Shown in pieces: positions 1 to 8,594 of a DNA stretch of 64,000 nt. The DNA lies in the NCBI RefSeq assembly GCF_001718315.1, contig NZ_CP013362.1, positions 2,790,001 to 2,854,000 of the forward strand, read 5' to 3'. How positions within the stretch are numbered: position 1 is the first letter of the stretch; every line of letters begins with the position of its first letter. Position numbers and translations under genes: made by a program. The notes under the pieces are model-generated. The model was not told the origin of the DNA. It did no database searches and saw nothing but the letters and a program-made list of their open reading frames with translations. The stretch is from Burkholderia diffusa (lineage in GTDB: Bacteria > Pseudomonadota > Gammaproteobacteria > Burkholderiales > Burkholderiaceae).

Positions 1-161
1 TCGACGGCCGCGTCGAGATGCGTTACCGCTCGGCAGGCATCGAGCACGCGACGGTGCTCGAAACGGGAGACGTATTCCACGCGACGATCGGCACGGAACA
101 CGTCGCGCACCCGCTCGGCGAAGCGCGCATCCTCGTGATCGAGACCGAAGGCAGCGACTGA
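1..161 (+). CDS. cupin-like protein, 3' end only
   Basis: Only the last 52 or so codons of this gene are inside the window; the frame is open from base 3 and stops with TGA at 159-161. The visible residues alternate short hydrophobic strands with Gly/Asp turns (for example VLETGDVFHATIGTEHVAHP), which fits the C-terminal half of a small cupin beta-barrel. It ends with EARILVIETEGSD. The start and the metal-binding motif lie outside, so substrate and role cannot be told. The next gene is convergent and begins nine bases later. The cupin assignment is an inference from the strand pattern and could be wrong; that this is a real coding end is supported by its G/C-rich third codon positions. Confidence 0.55.
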   Translation, partial: DGRVEMRYRSAGIEHATVLETGDVFHATIGTEHVAHPLGEARILVIETEGSD

Positions 162-170
162 CGACGGGCG

Positions 171-455
171 TCAGCCCGAGGTGGTGCCCGTGCCCTGCGA
201 CGGGATCAGCTTCGGCTGAGGCACGCACAGGCACTGGCACAGGTCGTGTTCGAGCGCGACGACCTTGCCCATCACGGTCATCGTCCGCTCGCCGCCGTCG
301 GACACGATCACGCCCTGGGTCTTGCATGCGGCGCAGAACACCGGCGCGCCGAGATAGGCGAGTTCGCGGCCGTCGAATGACGAATCGGCGATTCCGTCGA
401 GCACGACGCCGCCATGGTCGGTCGTATCGCCCTTCAGGATGAATTTGCGGCTCAT
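171..455 (-). CDS. PAAR domain-containing protein
   Basis: A 94-residue protein that opens with the PAAR signature (residues 1-16, GDTTDHGG at 9-16). PAAR proteins form the sharp metal-bound cone on the VgrG spike of type VI secretion systems and may carry or recruit effectors. Here there is no C-terminal toxin domain, so it is a stand-alone tip. It has His14 and His70 plus Cys41, Cys44, Cys73, Cys75 and Cys77 (a CxxC and a CxCxC pattern), which could bind metal. No vgrG, hcp or other T6SS gene is visible nearby, so this is an orphan copy. Its ATG (453-455) overlaps the stop of a possible upstream minus-strand frame in an ATGA arrangement. Family assignment is good; the secretion partner is unknown. 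Confidence 0.85.
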   Translation of the reverse strand: MSRKFILKGDTTDHGGVVLDGIADSSFDGRELAYLGAPVFCAACKTQGVIVSDGGERTMTVMGKVVALEHDLCQCLCVPQPKLIPSQGTGTTSG

Positions 456-837
456 GGTTCGGCTCTCCCTCGGAAACGCCGCGCAGCACGGCGTCGGGCC
501 GCGCGCGGGCAGTCGGTATCCGCCCGTCGGTCGCGGGCGTTTCGCGAGGATATCACCGCGCAGCCGATCGCCGAATGCATGCCGTTCAGCGCGGCGTTCG
601 CGCTGTCGTTGCGCACCGACGCCGCGTCATGCGCGCCGAAGCCCTTCATGGCGTTCGACTGGATACGCGAGCGGATGGTCGGGATCGACGTGAAGGAGAC
701 GATCCCGACCATTCGGCCGACGTGCTTACGCGGCGCGATGCGCCGGGCACAAGCGCGTGCGACCACCTGATTCACTGCTTCGCCGAAGCCGTGCGCCGGT
801 ACGATCCCGCGAAATGGTCATGGCGATAGCGACGCGC
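456..837. other. 382-bp unassigned gap with a 13-bp inverted repeat
   Basis: No recognised gene. A minus-strand frame (775 down to 452) has many codons ending in G or C, and its TGA overlaps the PAAR start as ATGA. However, its last third is arginine-rich and looks like read-through, and a plus-strand frame shares the same wobble position, so codon bias cannot choose between them. A perfect inverted repeat with 13-bp arms (675-687 and 700-712, ATGGTCGGGATCG and its complement) and a 12-nt spacer lies in the middle. It has no T run and so is not a classical terminator. Confidence 0.4.
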
Positions 838-1230
838 TCAAACGAACAGCGCGACGCAAAGCGCGGCGCCGCACAGATACGTGCCGAGCGCGCCGATGAA
901 GCGCAAAGGGTTCGGCCTTTCCATCGTCGGCCACGCGAGCAGCCCGATCACGAGCAGACAGCGGCACGCGGTTGCCGCGACGATCAACGACACGATCGCG
1001 CGCGACGGGTCGTGTGCGCCGAAATAGAGAAACAGCGCCGCGAGAAACGGCGCATATTCGGCCGTGTTGCCGTGCGCGCGTACGACCTTGTGCAACCCGT
1101 CGGTCGGATCGGACGCACACCCGGAGCCGGTGGTGTGCCGGAAGCGGGTGACGGACACGACCAGGCCGAGCCCGAACAGCAGCAATCCCAGGATCGCCGT
1201 GCAAACGAGCGCGACGGGATGAATCGACAT
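838..1230 (-). CDS. MAPEG family membrane protein
   Basis: A 130-residue integral membrane protein with about four hydrophobic segments: an N-terminal helix in VALVCTAILGLLLFGLG, helices around residues 65-80 and 85-105, and a C-terminal helix ending CVALFV. The stretch RAHGNTAEYAPFL matches the conserved RxxxNxxEyxP motif of MAPEG proteins (membrane-associated proteins in eicosanoid and glutathione metabolism). Bacterial members are small, and most have no proven substrate; glutathione-dependent detoxification is a family-level guess. The ATG at 1230 is preferred to a longer frame because a G-rich ribosome site lies just before it and the upstream extension is arginine-rich. It is divergent from the penicillin-binding protein. 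Confidence 0.8.
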   Translation of the reverse strand: MSIHPVALVCTAILGLLLFGLGLVVSVTRFRHTTGSGCASDPTDGLHKVVRAHGNTAEYAPFLAALFLYFGAHDPSRAIVSLIVAATACRCLLVIGLLAWPTMERPNPLRFIGALGTYLCGAALCVALFV

Positions 1231-1628
1231 GGAACCCCCGGTGAAAGCGGACGTGCGCCGCACATCCGGCGATCGTACCCGCGGCCGGTGCTCCCGGCTA
1301 TCGCGGAAACCCATAGCGTCTTCATGCATCGGCGCTCGATCCGGACATGATCAGTCCCGATTTACGGTCGATACGGCAATGCACAAAGCCGGTGCGTGAA
1401 CCGCCGACGCGGCCATCCGCCGTCGCTCCTCGCGTGCCAGCGGCACGCGCAAACGTTACCCACCGCGCCATTCACTCGTCGCTGCAGCGCCGGTTGCCGC
1501 ATGTCACAGGCATGTGCGTTGCGTCGGCGCATCTCGGTAATGAACCGCCCTTGGCAGCCCGCTGCGGAGGACTACACTAATCCTTAATGAGGTGCGGCTG
1601 GAGCCTGCGCCTTCAGGGAGACGCCGCC
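1231..1628. other. 398-bp divergent intergenic region
   Basis: This lies between the MAPEG gene (-) and the penicillin-binding protein gene (+). No convincing coding frame is present. It holds the promoter candidate listed at 1551-1578 and a short leader with the ribosome site at 1615-1620. Nothing else stands out. Confidence 0.5.
1551..1578 (+). promoter_or_regulatory. sigma70-type promoter candidate for the penicillin-binding protein
   Basis: A -35 box TTGGCA (1551-1556) and a -10 box TACACT (1573-1578) are separated by 16 bases. Transcription would start near 1585. That leaves no leader for an ATG at 1587 and supports translation from the ATG at 1629, which has AGGGAG eight bases upstream. 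Confidence 0.5.
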
Positions 1629-4600
1629 ATGAATCGGCCGCTGAATCGCATCCTGCCGCGCGTGACCGGGAGTGCCTCGGTCTGGACGTGGATCAAGTGG
1701 TCCTTGCTGGCCGCGCTGGTGATCGCGATCGCGATCCTCGCGCGACTCGTGATGACCGAGATCGAGACGTCGCGCTTGCAGGCGCACTACCTGTCCGAGC
1801 TCACCCGCGACGTCGGCTACACCGTCGAGACCGGCGCAAGCGACCATATCCGCTTCCCTGCCAACGGGCCGTACGACCAGCGCCTCGGCTACTCGATGAT
1901 TCCCGCGTTCCAGCAGCGCCTGCTCGCGCACGGCTTCGTCGTCGGCAAGCAGGGGCGCGATTCGCAACGCATGCTGTCGCTCGCCGATCACGGCCTGTTC
2001 CTGCCTTACGAAGAGAAAGACCAAGCCGGGCTGATGCTGTTCGACTCGACCGGCTCGCCGCTGTTCGCGACCGTGTTCCCGCAGCGCGTCTACGCCGACT
2101 TCGACACGGTGCCGCGTGTGGTCGCCGATTCGCTGCTGTTCATCGAGGATCGCTACCTGCTCGACGCGAACCAGCCGAACCGCAACCCGGCGATCGACTG
2201 GGGCCGCTTCAGCCGCGCGCTCGCCGACCAGGCGTTGCACGTCGTCAACCATCACCAGGCGCGCCCGGGCGGCAGCACGCTCGCGACTCAGATCGAGAAG
2301 TTCCGCCACTCGCCGGACGGCCGCACTGCGACGCCGCCGGAGAAGCTGCGGCAGATCGCGTCCGCGTCGGTCCTCGCGTACCTGAACGGTCCGCAGACGA
2401 TGCTCGCGCGGCGCGCAATCCTGGTGCGCTACCTGAACTCGGTGCCGCTCGCCGCGCGGCCTCACGTGGGTGAAATCACCGGCATCGGCGACGGCCTCGC
2501 CGCGTGGTACGGCCGCGACTTCAACGACGTGAACCGGATCCTGTCCGCACCGACGACCGGCGACAACGTCGACGAACAGGGCAAGACGTTCCGCGAGGTG
2601 CTGTCGCTGATCATCGCTCAGCGCGCGCCGTCGTACTTCCTGAATCGCGGCTATCCGGCGCTGCAGAAGCTGACCGACAGCTACCTGCGGCTCCTGTCGA
2701 ACGGCGGCGTGATCTCGCCCGCGCTGCGCGATGCGGCGCTCGCCGCCCAGATCGAGCGCAGCGCGCCGCCGGCGGCCGCGCGCGTGCAGTCGTTCGTGTC
2801 GCGCAAGGCCGTGTCGTCCGCGCGAGCTTCGTTGCTGTCGGCACTCGGGATGAACGACCTGTACCAGCTCGACCAGCTGGACCTGGAAGCCACCAGCACG
2901 CTCGACAACGGCGTGCAGCAGGCGGTCGCCGAGCGGCTCGCGCAGGCGTCGACCCGCGACGGTGCGCAAGCCGCCGGCCTGTACGGCTTCGAGATGCTCG
3001 CGCCGAAGGACGACCCGTCGCACCTCACGTACAGCTTCACGCTGTACGAGCACCGCAACGGCGCGAACATGCTGCGCGTGCAGACCGACAGCGTGAACCA
3101 GCCGTTCGACGTGAACCGGGGCGGCCGCATCAACCTCGGGTCGACCGCGAAGCTGCGCACGCTGATCACCTACCTCCAGATCGTCTCCGACCTGCATGCG
3201 CGCTACGGCAACCTGTCGAACGCGCAACTCGCGAAGGTGAAGCCGGATCCGATCGACGGGCTGTCGCGCTGGGCGCTCGATTACCTGTCGCATACGCGCG
3301 ATCGCTCGCTGCAGGCGATGCTCGACGCAGCGGTCGAACGCAAGTATTCGGCGAGCCCCGACGTGTTCTACACGGGCGGCGGCGCGCAGGTGTTCTCGAA
3401 CTTCGAGAAGTCGGACAACGGCCGCATCCTGACGCTGCATGCGGCGTTCGAGCACTCGGTCAACCTGGTGTTCGTGCGGCTGATGCGCGACATCGTCCAT
3501 TACGAGATGCTGCAGGCGGCTGGCCCGTCGTCGTCGTGGCTCGGCGATCCGGAGCAGCGCAAGCATTATCTCGAGCAGTTCGTCGACGGCGAAAGCAAGG
3601 TCTACGTGAAGCGCTACTACACGCGCTACGCGGGCAAGGCGCCCGATGACGCGCTCGCGCTGATGCTGAAGGACGTGCGCAAGTCGCCGCCGAAGATCGC
3701 GACGGTGCTGCGCAGCGTCGCGCCGAACGAATCGCTCGCGTGGTTCAGCGCGCAGATGCGCGCGCAACTGAAGGGCACGCCGGCCGCGACGCTGTCGGAC
3801 GACGATCTCGCCGCGCTCTACGCGAAATATGCGATCGACCGGTTCAACCTGAACGATCGCGGCTATATCGCGAGCGTCCACCCGCTCGCGCTGTGGACGC
3901 TCAACTACCTGCGCGCCCACCCGGACGCGCCGCTCGGCGACGTTCAGCGCGACAGCCGCGACGCGCGCTTCTACACGTATTCGTGGCTGTACAAGACGCG
4001 CTACCACGCGACCCAGGACAGGCGTATTCGCCACATGGTCGAGCTGCGCGCGTACGGGGAGATCACGAAAGCGTGGCGCGCCCTCGGCTACCCGTTCGCG
4101 GAAGTCACGCCGTCGTACGCGGCCGCGATCGGTGCATCGGGTGACCAGCCCGACGCGCTCGCGAAACTGATCGGCCTGATCGCGAACGGCGGCCAGAAGG
4201 CGCCGACCGAGACGATCACGCGCCTCGACTTCGCGAAGGGCACGCCGTACGAAACGCGCTTCGTGCGCGCGGCCGCGCAGCCGCAGCCGATGCTGTCGCC
4301 GGAGATCGTCAACGTCGCGCACACGCTGCTGCGCGACGTCGTGCTCAACGGCACCGCGCGGCGTCTCGCGGGCGGCTTCACGCTGCCCGACGGCAAGACG
4401 CTCGAGGTGTACGGCAAGACCGGGACGGGCGACCAGCGCTTCAACGTCTACGCGCGCGGCGCGCGGCTGATCGAGTCGCGCAAGGTCAATCGCAGCGGCA
4501 CGTTCGTATTCGTGCTCGGCGACCGCTTCTTCGGTGTGCTGACGGCAACCGCGCACGAGCCGTACGCGGCACGCTACGACTTCACGAGCGCGATGGCGGT

Positions 4601-4736
4601 GCAGTTGCTGAAGTCGATGGCGCCGGCGCTCGCGCCGCTGATCGAGCGTCCTGTCACGGCGGGCACGCGCACGACGGGCCCCGCGCCGCAGGCGGAAATG
4701 CCGACGCCGCAAGCAGCGCCGGCCGAGCCTTCCTGA
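1629..4736 (+). CDS. bifunctional penicillin-binding protein-like transglycosylase/transpeptidase
   Basis: A 1035-residue inner-membrane protein anchored by one N-terminal helix (about residues 16-42). The first half is a GT51 peptidoglycan transglycosylase: FIEDRYLL near 174-181 stands for motif 1 and GGSTLATQIEK near 215-225 for motif 2. The second half has the three transpeptidase motifs: STAK (Ser505, Lys508), SVN (610-612) and KTGTG (Lys930). It should polymerise and cross-link cell-wall glycan in the periplasm. It is longer than ordinary class A enzymes (about 800-850) because SVN and KTG are some 318 residues apart, against about 125 in E. coli PBP1b. Motif 1 also lacks the usual ExxFxxHxG spacing. 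I chose the ATG at 1629 for its AGGGAG site and the upstream promoter. It is monocistronic by context. Confidence 0.85.
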   Translation: MNRPLNRILPRVTGSASVWTWIKWSLLAALVIAIAILARLVMTEIETSRLQAHYLSELTRDVGYTVETGASDHIRFPANGPYDQRLGYSMIPAFQQRLLAHGFVVGKQGRDSQRMLSLADHGLFLPYEEKDQAGLMLFDSTGSPLFATVFPQRVYADFDTVPRVVADSLLFIEDRYLLDANQPNRNPAIDWGRFSRALADQALHVVNHHQARPGGSTLATQIEKFRHSPDGRTATPPEKLRQIASASVLAYLNGPQTMLARRAILVRYLNSVPLAARPHVGEITGIGDGLAAWYGRDFNDVNRILSAPTTGDNVDEQGKTFREVLSLIIAQRAPSYFLNRGYPALQKLTDSYLRLLSNGGVISPALRDAALAAQIERSAPPAAARVQSFVSRKAVSSARASLLSALGMNDLYQLDQLDLEATSTLDNGVQQAVAERLAQASTRDGAQAAGLYGFEMLAPKDDPSHLTYSFTLYEHRNGANMLRVQTDSVNQPFDVNRGGRINLGSTAKLRTLITYLQIVSDLHARYGNLSNAQLAKVKPDPIDGLSRWALDYLSHTRDRSLQAMLDAAVERKYSASPDVFYTGGGAQVFSNFEKSDNGRILTLHAAFEHSVNLVFVRLMRDIVHYEMLQAAGPSSSWLGDPEQRKHYLEQFVDGESKVYVKRYYTRYAGKAPDDALALMLKDVRKSPPKIATVLRSVAPNESLAWFSAQMRAQLKGTPAATLSDDDLAALYAKYAIDRFNLNDRGYIASVHPLALWTLNYLRAHPDAPLGDVQRDSRDARFYTYSWLYKTRYHATQDRRIRHMVELRAYGEITKAWRALGYPFAEVTPSYAAAIGASGDQPDALAKLIGLIANGGQKAPTETITRLDFAKGTPYETRFVRAAAQPQPMLSPEIVNVAHTLLRDVVLNGTARRLAGGFTLPDGKTLEVYGKTGTGDQRFNVYARGARLIESRKVNRSGTFVFVLGDRFFGVLTATAHEPYAARYDFTSAMAVQLLKSMAPALAPLIERPVTAGTRTTGPAPQAEMPTPQAAPAEPS

Positions 4737-4777
4737 CAGCGGCTCGCGCGCGTCGGCGGCGCCCCGGCCGGACGCCA

Positions 4778-4806
4778 TTGGCGGCGACGGTTCAAGCGCG
4801 TACAGT
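4778..4806 (+). promoter_or_regulatory. sigma70-type promoter candidate for the DUF1272 gene
   Basis: TTGGCG (4778-4783) and TACAGT (4801-4806) are separated by exactly 17 bases. They lie about 70 bases upstream of the ATG at 4879. No other promoter-like pair was seen in this 142-bp gap. Confidence 0.5.
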
Positions 4807-4878
4807 AGCGCGCACTGCATCGCGCGCATTGTGCGGCAGCACCCTTCCCCATCCGTTCCGACCAAGAGGAAAACCGCC

Positions 4879-5124
4879 ATGCTCGAACTGCGCCCCGGCT
4901 GCGAATGCTGCGACAAGGACCTGCCGCCCGATTCGCCGGACGCACGCATCTGTACCTTCGAATGCACGTTCTGCGCGCGCTGCGCGGACGACGTGCTGAA
5001 GGGCCGCTGCCCGAACTGCGGCGGCGATCTGGTGGTGCGACCGCGCCGCCCGGCGAGCCTGCTCGCGAAGTATCCGGCGTCGACGCAACGCGTGCTGAAA
5101 CCGGGCGGCTGCGCGAACCACTGA
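4879..5124 (+). CDS. DUF1272 domain-containing cysteine-rich protein
   Basis: An 81-residue protein whose first 50 residues hold nine cysteines: CxCC at 8-11, then Cys25, Cys29, Cys32, Cys35 and a CPNC pair at 44-47. This is the DUF1272 pattern (LRPxCExCDxDLPP, then CTFECTFCxxCA, then CPNCGG). The spacing suggests two zinc-ribbon or treble-clef-like sites, but no biochemical role is established for the family. The C-terminal 30 residues are basic and proline-rich. The ATG at 4879 follows AAGAGGA at good spacing and has its own promoter, so it is probably a single-gene unit between the penicillin-binding protein and a convergent regulator. Confidence 0.85.
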   Translation: MLELRPGCECCDKDLPPDSPDARICTFECTFCARCADDVLKGRCPNCGGDLVVRPRRPASLLAKYPASTQRVLKPGGCANH

Positions 5125-5145
5125 CGGCCTGCACAGCCCTCCCCG

Positions 5146-5874
5146 TCAGGACATCTCGATCCGCGCGCGCGTCACCGCGAGCAGCGACGCCATCGCGCGG
5201 CGCGCGCCATCCTCGTCGCGCACGCGAATCGCGTCGCTGACGGCCGTGTGCTCGGCAAGCGATGCGTTGAATACATGCGCGCGGCGCGCGTTCAGATGCA
5301 GCTGCGCCTCGAGCGTCCGATCGATGAGTGCGCCGAGCGGCACCAGCAGTTCGTTGCCGCCGGCCTCCAGCACGCTCAGGTGAAAGCGCAGGTCCGCGCG
5401 CACCCATTCGTCGACGTTGCGCGCGGCGGCCATCGCGCGCACCGCGTCGTCGATCGCGTCGAAAGCGCCCGGCCCGTGCGCGCGTGCGGCCAGCGCGGCC
5501 GCATGCGGCTCGATCATCTCGCGCATCTCCTGCAGCTTCAGCGCGAACGCCAGCGGCGGCGCGACGCGCGCGTACCAGTCGAGCAGGTCGGCGTCGAGCA
5601 GGTTCCACGCGCGGCGCGGCCGCACGCGCGTGCCGACCTTCGGCCGCGATTCGACCAGCCCCTTCGACGTCAGCGTGCGCAGCGCCTCGCGCAGCACCGT
5701 GCGGCTCACGCCGAACATCTCCATCAAGTCCGGCTCCCGTGGCAGCAGCGACTCGGGCGGATAGTCGCCGCGCAGGATCGCCGTCGCCAGCCGGAAGGCC
5801 GTCTGTCCATGCAGGTCGCGTTGAATGATCGTTCTCCAGTGACGGGCAAAACCGCGGCTGCCCACTATCTGCAC
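5146..5874 (-). CDS. FadR/GntR-family transcriptional regulator (DgoR-like)
   Basis: A 242-residue repressor with an N-terminal winged helix (about residues 25-90; DLMEMFGVSRTVLREALRTL is the recognition helix region) and an FCD ligand-binding domain from about 105. It is divergent from dgoD, so galactonate or a related sugar acid is the likely effector, as for E. coli DgoR. The start is uncertain: the frame opens with GTG at 5874, no Shine-Dalgarno site precedes it, and a second GTG lies three codons in. The sequence just upstream contains the inverted repeat AATAGT-N9-ACTATT (5875-5895), a plausible operator for both genes. Family confidence is high; the ligand is inferred from the neighbour. 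Confidence 0.85.
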   Translation of the reverse strand: MQIVGSRGFARHWRTIIQRDLHGQTAFRLATAILRGDYPPESLLPREPDLMEMFGVSRTVLREALRTLTSKGLVESRPKVGTRVRPRRAWNLLDADLLDWYARVAPPLAFALKLQEMREMIEPHAAALAARAHGPGAFDAIDDAVRAMAAARNVDEWVRADLRFHLSVLEAGGNELLVPLGALIDRTLEAQLHLNARRAHVFNASLAEHTAVSDAIRVRDEDGARRAMASLLAVTRARIEMS

Positions 5875-5895
5875 AATAGTGCTATTAATACTATT
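5875..5895. promoter_or_regulatory. candidate operator between dgoR-like gene and dgoD
   Basis: AATAGT at 5875-5880 and ACTATT at 5890-5895 form an inverted repeat with a nine-base spacer in an AT-rich island. It abuts the proposed start codon of the FadR-type regulator and lies about 90 bases upstream of dgoD. GntR-family dimers bind such short inverted repeats. This is an inference from position and symmetry. Confidence 0.4.
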
Positions 5896-5984
5896 TTTTA
5901 TCGGGCTACGCTAGGATAAACGTCACGTATTCGACCGGCGCCGCATTCGCACGTCCGCGCCGGTCAACCCTGGAGACTCGCGAC

Positions 5985-7133
5985 ATGAAAATCACCCGCC
6001 TCGAAACCTTCGTCGTCCCGCCGCGCTGGCTGTTCCTCAAGATCGAAACCGACGAAGGGATCGTCGGCTGGGGCGAGCCGGTCGTCGAGGGTCGCGCGCA
6101 CACGGTCGAAGCCGCCGTGCACGAACTCGCCGACTACCTGGTCGGCAAGGATCCGCTGCTGATCGAGGATCACTGGCAGGTGATGTACCGCGCCGGCTTC
6201 TATCGCGGCGGCCCGATCACGATGAGCGCGATCGCAGGCATCGACCAGGCGTTGTGGGACATCAAGGGCAAGCATCACGGCGTGCCCGTGCACGCGCTGC
6301 TCGGCGGCCAGGTGCGCGAGCGCATCAAGGTGTATTCGTGGATCGGCGGCGACCGGCCGAGCGACGTCGCGAACAACGCGCGCGCGGTGGTCGAGCGCGG
6401 CTTCAAGGCCGTGAAGATGAACGGCTCCGAGGAGCTGCAAATCGTCGACACCTACGACAAGGTCGAGCAGGTGATCGCGAACGTCGCGGCGGTGCGCGAC
6501 GCGGTCGGCCCGCACGTCGGAATCGGCGTCGACTTCCACGGTCGCGTGCACAAGCCGATGGCAAAGGTGCTCGCGAAGGAGCTCGATCCGTACAAGCTGA
6601 TGTTCATCGAGGAGCCGGTGCTGTCGGAGAACGCCGAAGCGCTGCGCGACATCGTCAACCAGACCAACACGCCGATCGCGCTCGGCGAGCGGCTCTACTC
6701 GCGCTGGGACTTCAAGCACATCCTCGCGAGCGGTTACGTCGACATCATCCAGCCTGATGCGTCGCACGCGGGCGGCATCACGGAGTGCCGCAAGATCGCG
6801 ACGCTCGCGGAGAGCTACGATGTCGCGCTCGCATTGCACTGCCCGCTCGGGCCGATCGCGCTGGCAGCGTGCCTGCAGCTCGACGCGGTGAGCTACAACG
6901 CGTTCATCCAGGAACAGAGCCTCGGCATCCACTACAACCAGGGCAACGACCTGCTCGACTACCTGCGCAACCCCGAGGTGTTCCGCTACGAGGACGGCTT
7001 CGTCGCGATCCCGCAGGGCCCGGGGCTCGGCATCGACGTCAACGAGGAGAAGGTGCGCGAGATGGCGAAGACGGGGCATCGCTGGCGCAACCCGGTGTGG
7101 CGTCACGCCGACGGCAGCGTCGCCGAGTGGTGA
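5985..7133 (+). CDS. dgoD: D-galactonate dehydratase
   Basis: A 382-residue enolase-superfamily enzyme that dehydrates D-galactonate to 2-keto-3-deoxy-galactonate in the DeLey-Doudoroff galactose pathway. The residue numbering coincides with the characterised E. coli enzyme: metal ligands Asp183, Glu209 and Glu235, and catalytic His185 and His285, all visible. The length also equals the E. coli protein. CTGGAG lies about 10 bases before the ATG. The divergent FadR-type regulator supports control by a sugar acid. No kinase, aldolase or transporter of the pathway is adjacent, so those steps must be encoded elsewhere. A weak hairpin follows at 7191-7211. Confidence 0.95.
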   Translation: MKITRLETFVVPPRWLFLKIETDEGIVGWGEPVVEGRAHTVEAAVHELADYLVGKDPLLIEDHWQVMYRAGFYRGGPITMSAIAGIDQALWDIKGKHHGVPVHALLGGQVRERIKVYSWIGGDRPSDVANNARAVVERGFKAVKMNGSEELQIVDTYDKVEQVIANVAAVRDAVGPHVGIGVDFHGRVHKPMAKVLAKELDPYKLMFIEEPVLSENAEALRDIVNQTNTPIALGERLYSRWDFKHILASGYVDIIQPDASHAGGITECRKIATLAESYDVALALHCPLGPIALAACLQLDAVSYNAFIQEQSLGIHYNQGNDLLDYLRNPEVFRYEDGFVAIPQGPGLGIDVNEEKVREMAKTGHRWRNPVWRHADGSVAEW

Positions 7134-7154
7134 TGAGGGAGTGAGAGGAGGTGC

Positions 7155-7211
7155 GTTGCGCGGCGCGGATGCCGCGCAACGGCTTCGAGACGGCCGCCCG
7201 ACAGGCGGCCG
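7155..7211 (+). terminator. two hairpins after dgoD, weak terminator
   Basis: A perfect 10-bp inverted repeat (7155-7164 with 7171-7180) is followed by an 8-bp stem (7191-7198 with 7204-7211, loop CGACA) and then CTTTCG. The region lies between convergent genes. There is no true T run, so termination is only a possibility. Confidence 0.4.
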
Positions 7212-7272
7212 CTTTCGCATCTGGGCCATGCGACGCGCGGGCGCCCGGCCCGGCGCCGCGCCGCCTCGGCCG

Positions 7273-8205
7273 TCAGCCGAGCGCAGCGAACCCCGGCACG
7301 CAGAACGCGAGCACGGCGGCCGCGACGAACACGCCGATCATCGTCAGCGCCTCGAGATGCAGGATGTTGCGGAACGTATGCGCGTCTTCGGTCGATGCGG
7401 TACGGCGCAGGCGCGGCAGCGCGGAGAAGCGGTTCAGCCCGCCGAGCACGAGCGCGAGCGCGACGAGCAGCAGCTTGAGCAACAGCACGCGCCCCCACGT
7501 GCTGCCGTCGAGCGGCGCGAGCGAGCCGCCGAGCCCGCGCACCGCATTGAGCACGCCCGTGCCGAGCACGAACACGACCGCGATCACCGACGTACGCGAC
7601 AGTTGCTGGCTGATCCGGATCAGCGCGCCGCGCGCGACCGATGAGCCGAGCACCGGCAGCACCGCGAGCCCGCCCGCAAGCACGAGGCCGCCCCACACTG
7701 CGGTCGCGAGCAGGTGCAGCGTCTGCACGCCGACCGCCGCGGACAGCGGGCCGGTGTCGGCCGCATGGCCGAGCGACGCCTTGCCGGCTGCGACCACGAT
7801 CACCGCGAGCCACAGCACCGCGTGCGCGACCGGGCCTTCCGGCTTTGCCAGCGCGACGATCGCGAGCACGACGGCGCCGGCGAACGCGACGCTCCACGCG
7901 AAGCCCGTGTGCGTCTGCGCGAGCATGACGGGAATCGCGGCGAACGCGCCGCCGAGCCCCGCGCCGCTCATCGACGCGGCCTCGTACACCAGCCAGCCGA
8001 GATCGGCGAGCACCAGCGCCAGCGCCGCCGCGACCAGCGAATGTTGCGCGCGCAGCCATGCAGGATGCGCCGGCGCGACGACCGGCCGCGCACCGTCCTT
8101 GCCGAGCCACGCCTTCAGCAGCGCCGAGCCGACGGCCATCGCGAACGTCGCATCCATCAGCGCCGCCAGCGCGACCTGCCCGATCCACAAGCTGTCGATC
8201 CTCAT
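7273..8205 (-). CDS. copD: CopD family copper-associated membrane protein
   Basis: A 310-residue inner-membrane protein of about eight hydrophobic helices with the CopD domain in its C-terminal half (QTLHLLATAVWGGLVLAGG, then a histidine-containing helix near HLEALTMIG). CopD proteins are linked to copper import or tolerance, often with the periplasmic CopC. No copC is adjacent. The ATG at 8205 is preceded by GGAGGG at the right distance; the longer upstream frame is arginine-rich and is rejected. It is divergent from two cytochrome c genes, which makes a role in supplying or handling copper near a respiratory chain possible but unproven. Confidence 0.8.
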   Translation of the reverse strand: MRIDSLWIGQVALAALMDATFAMAVGSALLKAWLGKDGARPVVAPAHPAWLRAQHSLVAAALALVLADLGWLVYEAASMSGAGLGGAFAAIPVMLAQTHTGFAWSVAFAGAVVLAIVALAKPEGPVAHAVLWLAVIVVAAGKASLGHAADTGPLSAAVGVQTLHLLATAVWGGLVLAGGLAVLPVLGSSVARGALIRISQQLSRTSVIAVVFVLGTGVLNAVRGLGGSLAPLDGSTWGRVLLLKLLLVALALVLGGLNRFSALPRLRRTASTEDAHTFRNILHLEALTMIGVFVAAAVLAFCVPGFAALG

Positions 8206-8594
8206 CGCGCGCGCCCTCCGGAGAACGGCCGGCCTGCGGCGCGGCGGCAAGTGGAACGACAGCGGGAAAATGGCAACGGCACGGTAGCGAACGTCATCGA
8301 TGAATCCGGAAACGGGAGAAATGACTGGATCTGCGGCGGAGGCGGCGCCGCGCGACCCGCGAGTGTACGGTCTTCGATGGTCAAAGCGCACGCCGGTTCA
8401 CACGATCCATGCGCAAAGCGCGTCAAATTGTCGCAAGTCGCAAACAGGCAGGAACCGATGTCCTTTTGCCAAATAGCCGTCATTACCCATCGATGATAGA
8501 ATGCCGCGTCGCAGCAGCCCGGCTGTCCTGCCGTCCATGCGCCGAGCCGATCGTAGCCCGGACAGGTCCCCGACGAATAAACATGGAGTCTCGT
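8206..8594. other. 389-bp divergent intergenic region
   Basis: This lies between copD (-) and the diheme cytochrome gene (+). No gene is recognised. It holds an extended -10 candidate at 8494-8502 and is otherwise unremarkable. Confidence 0.5.
8494..8502 (+). promoter_or_regulatory. extended -10 promoter candidate for the cytochrome genes
   Basis: TGATAGAAT (8494-8502) fits an extended -10 element (TGn then TAGAAT). No good -35 box lies at 17 bases, as is common for extended -10 promoters. Transcription would start near 8509, giving a leader of about 80 bases. Confidence 0.4.

Noticed and set aside
171..455. A type VI secretion effector locus around the PAAR gene.
   Set aside because: No vgrG, hcp, toxin domain or immunity gene is recognisable next to it; only the small unresolved frame is present.
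1584..4967. A 1127-codon open frame on the minus strand opposite the penicillin-binding protein gene.
   Set aside because: It is arginine-, histidine- and valine-rich with no domain, and exists because high-GC genes leave antisense frames open. The plus strand shows all catalytic motifs of a known family.
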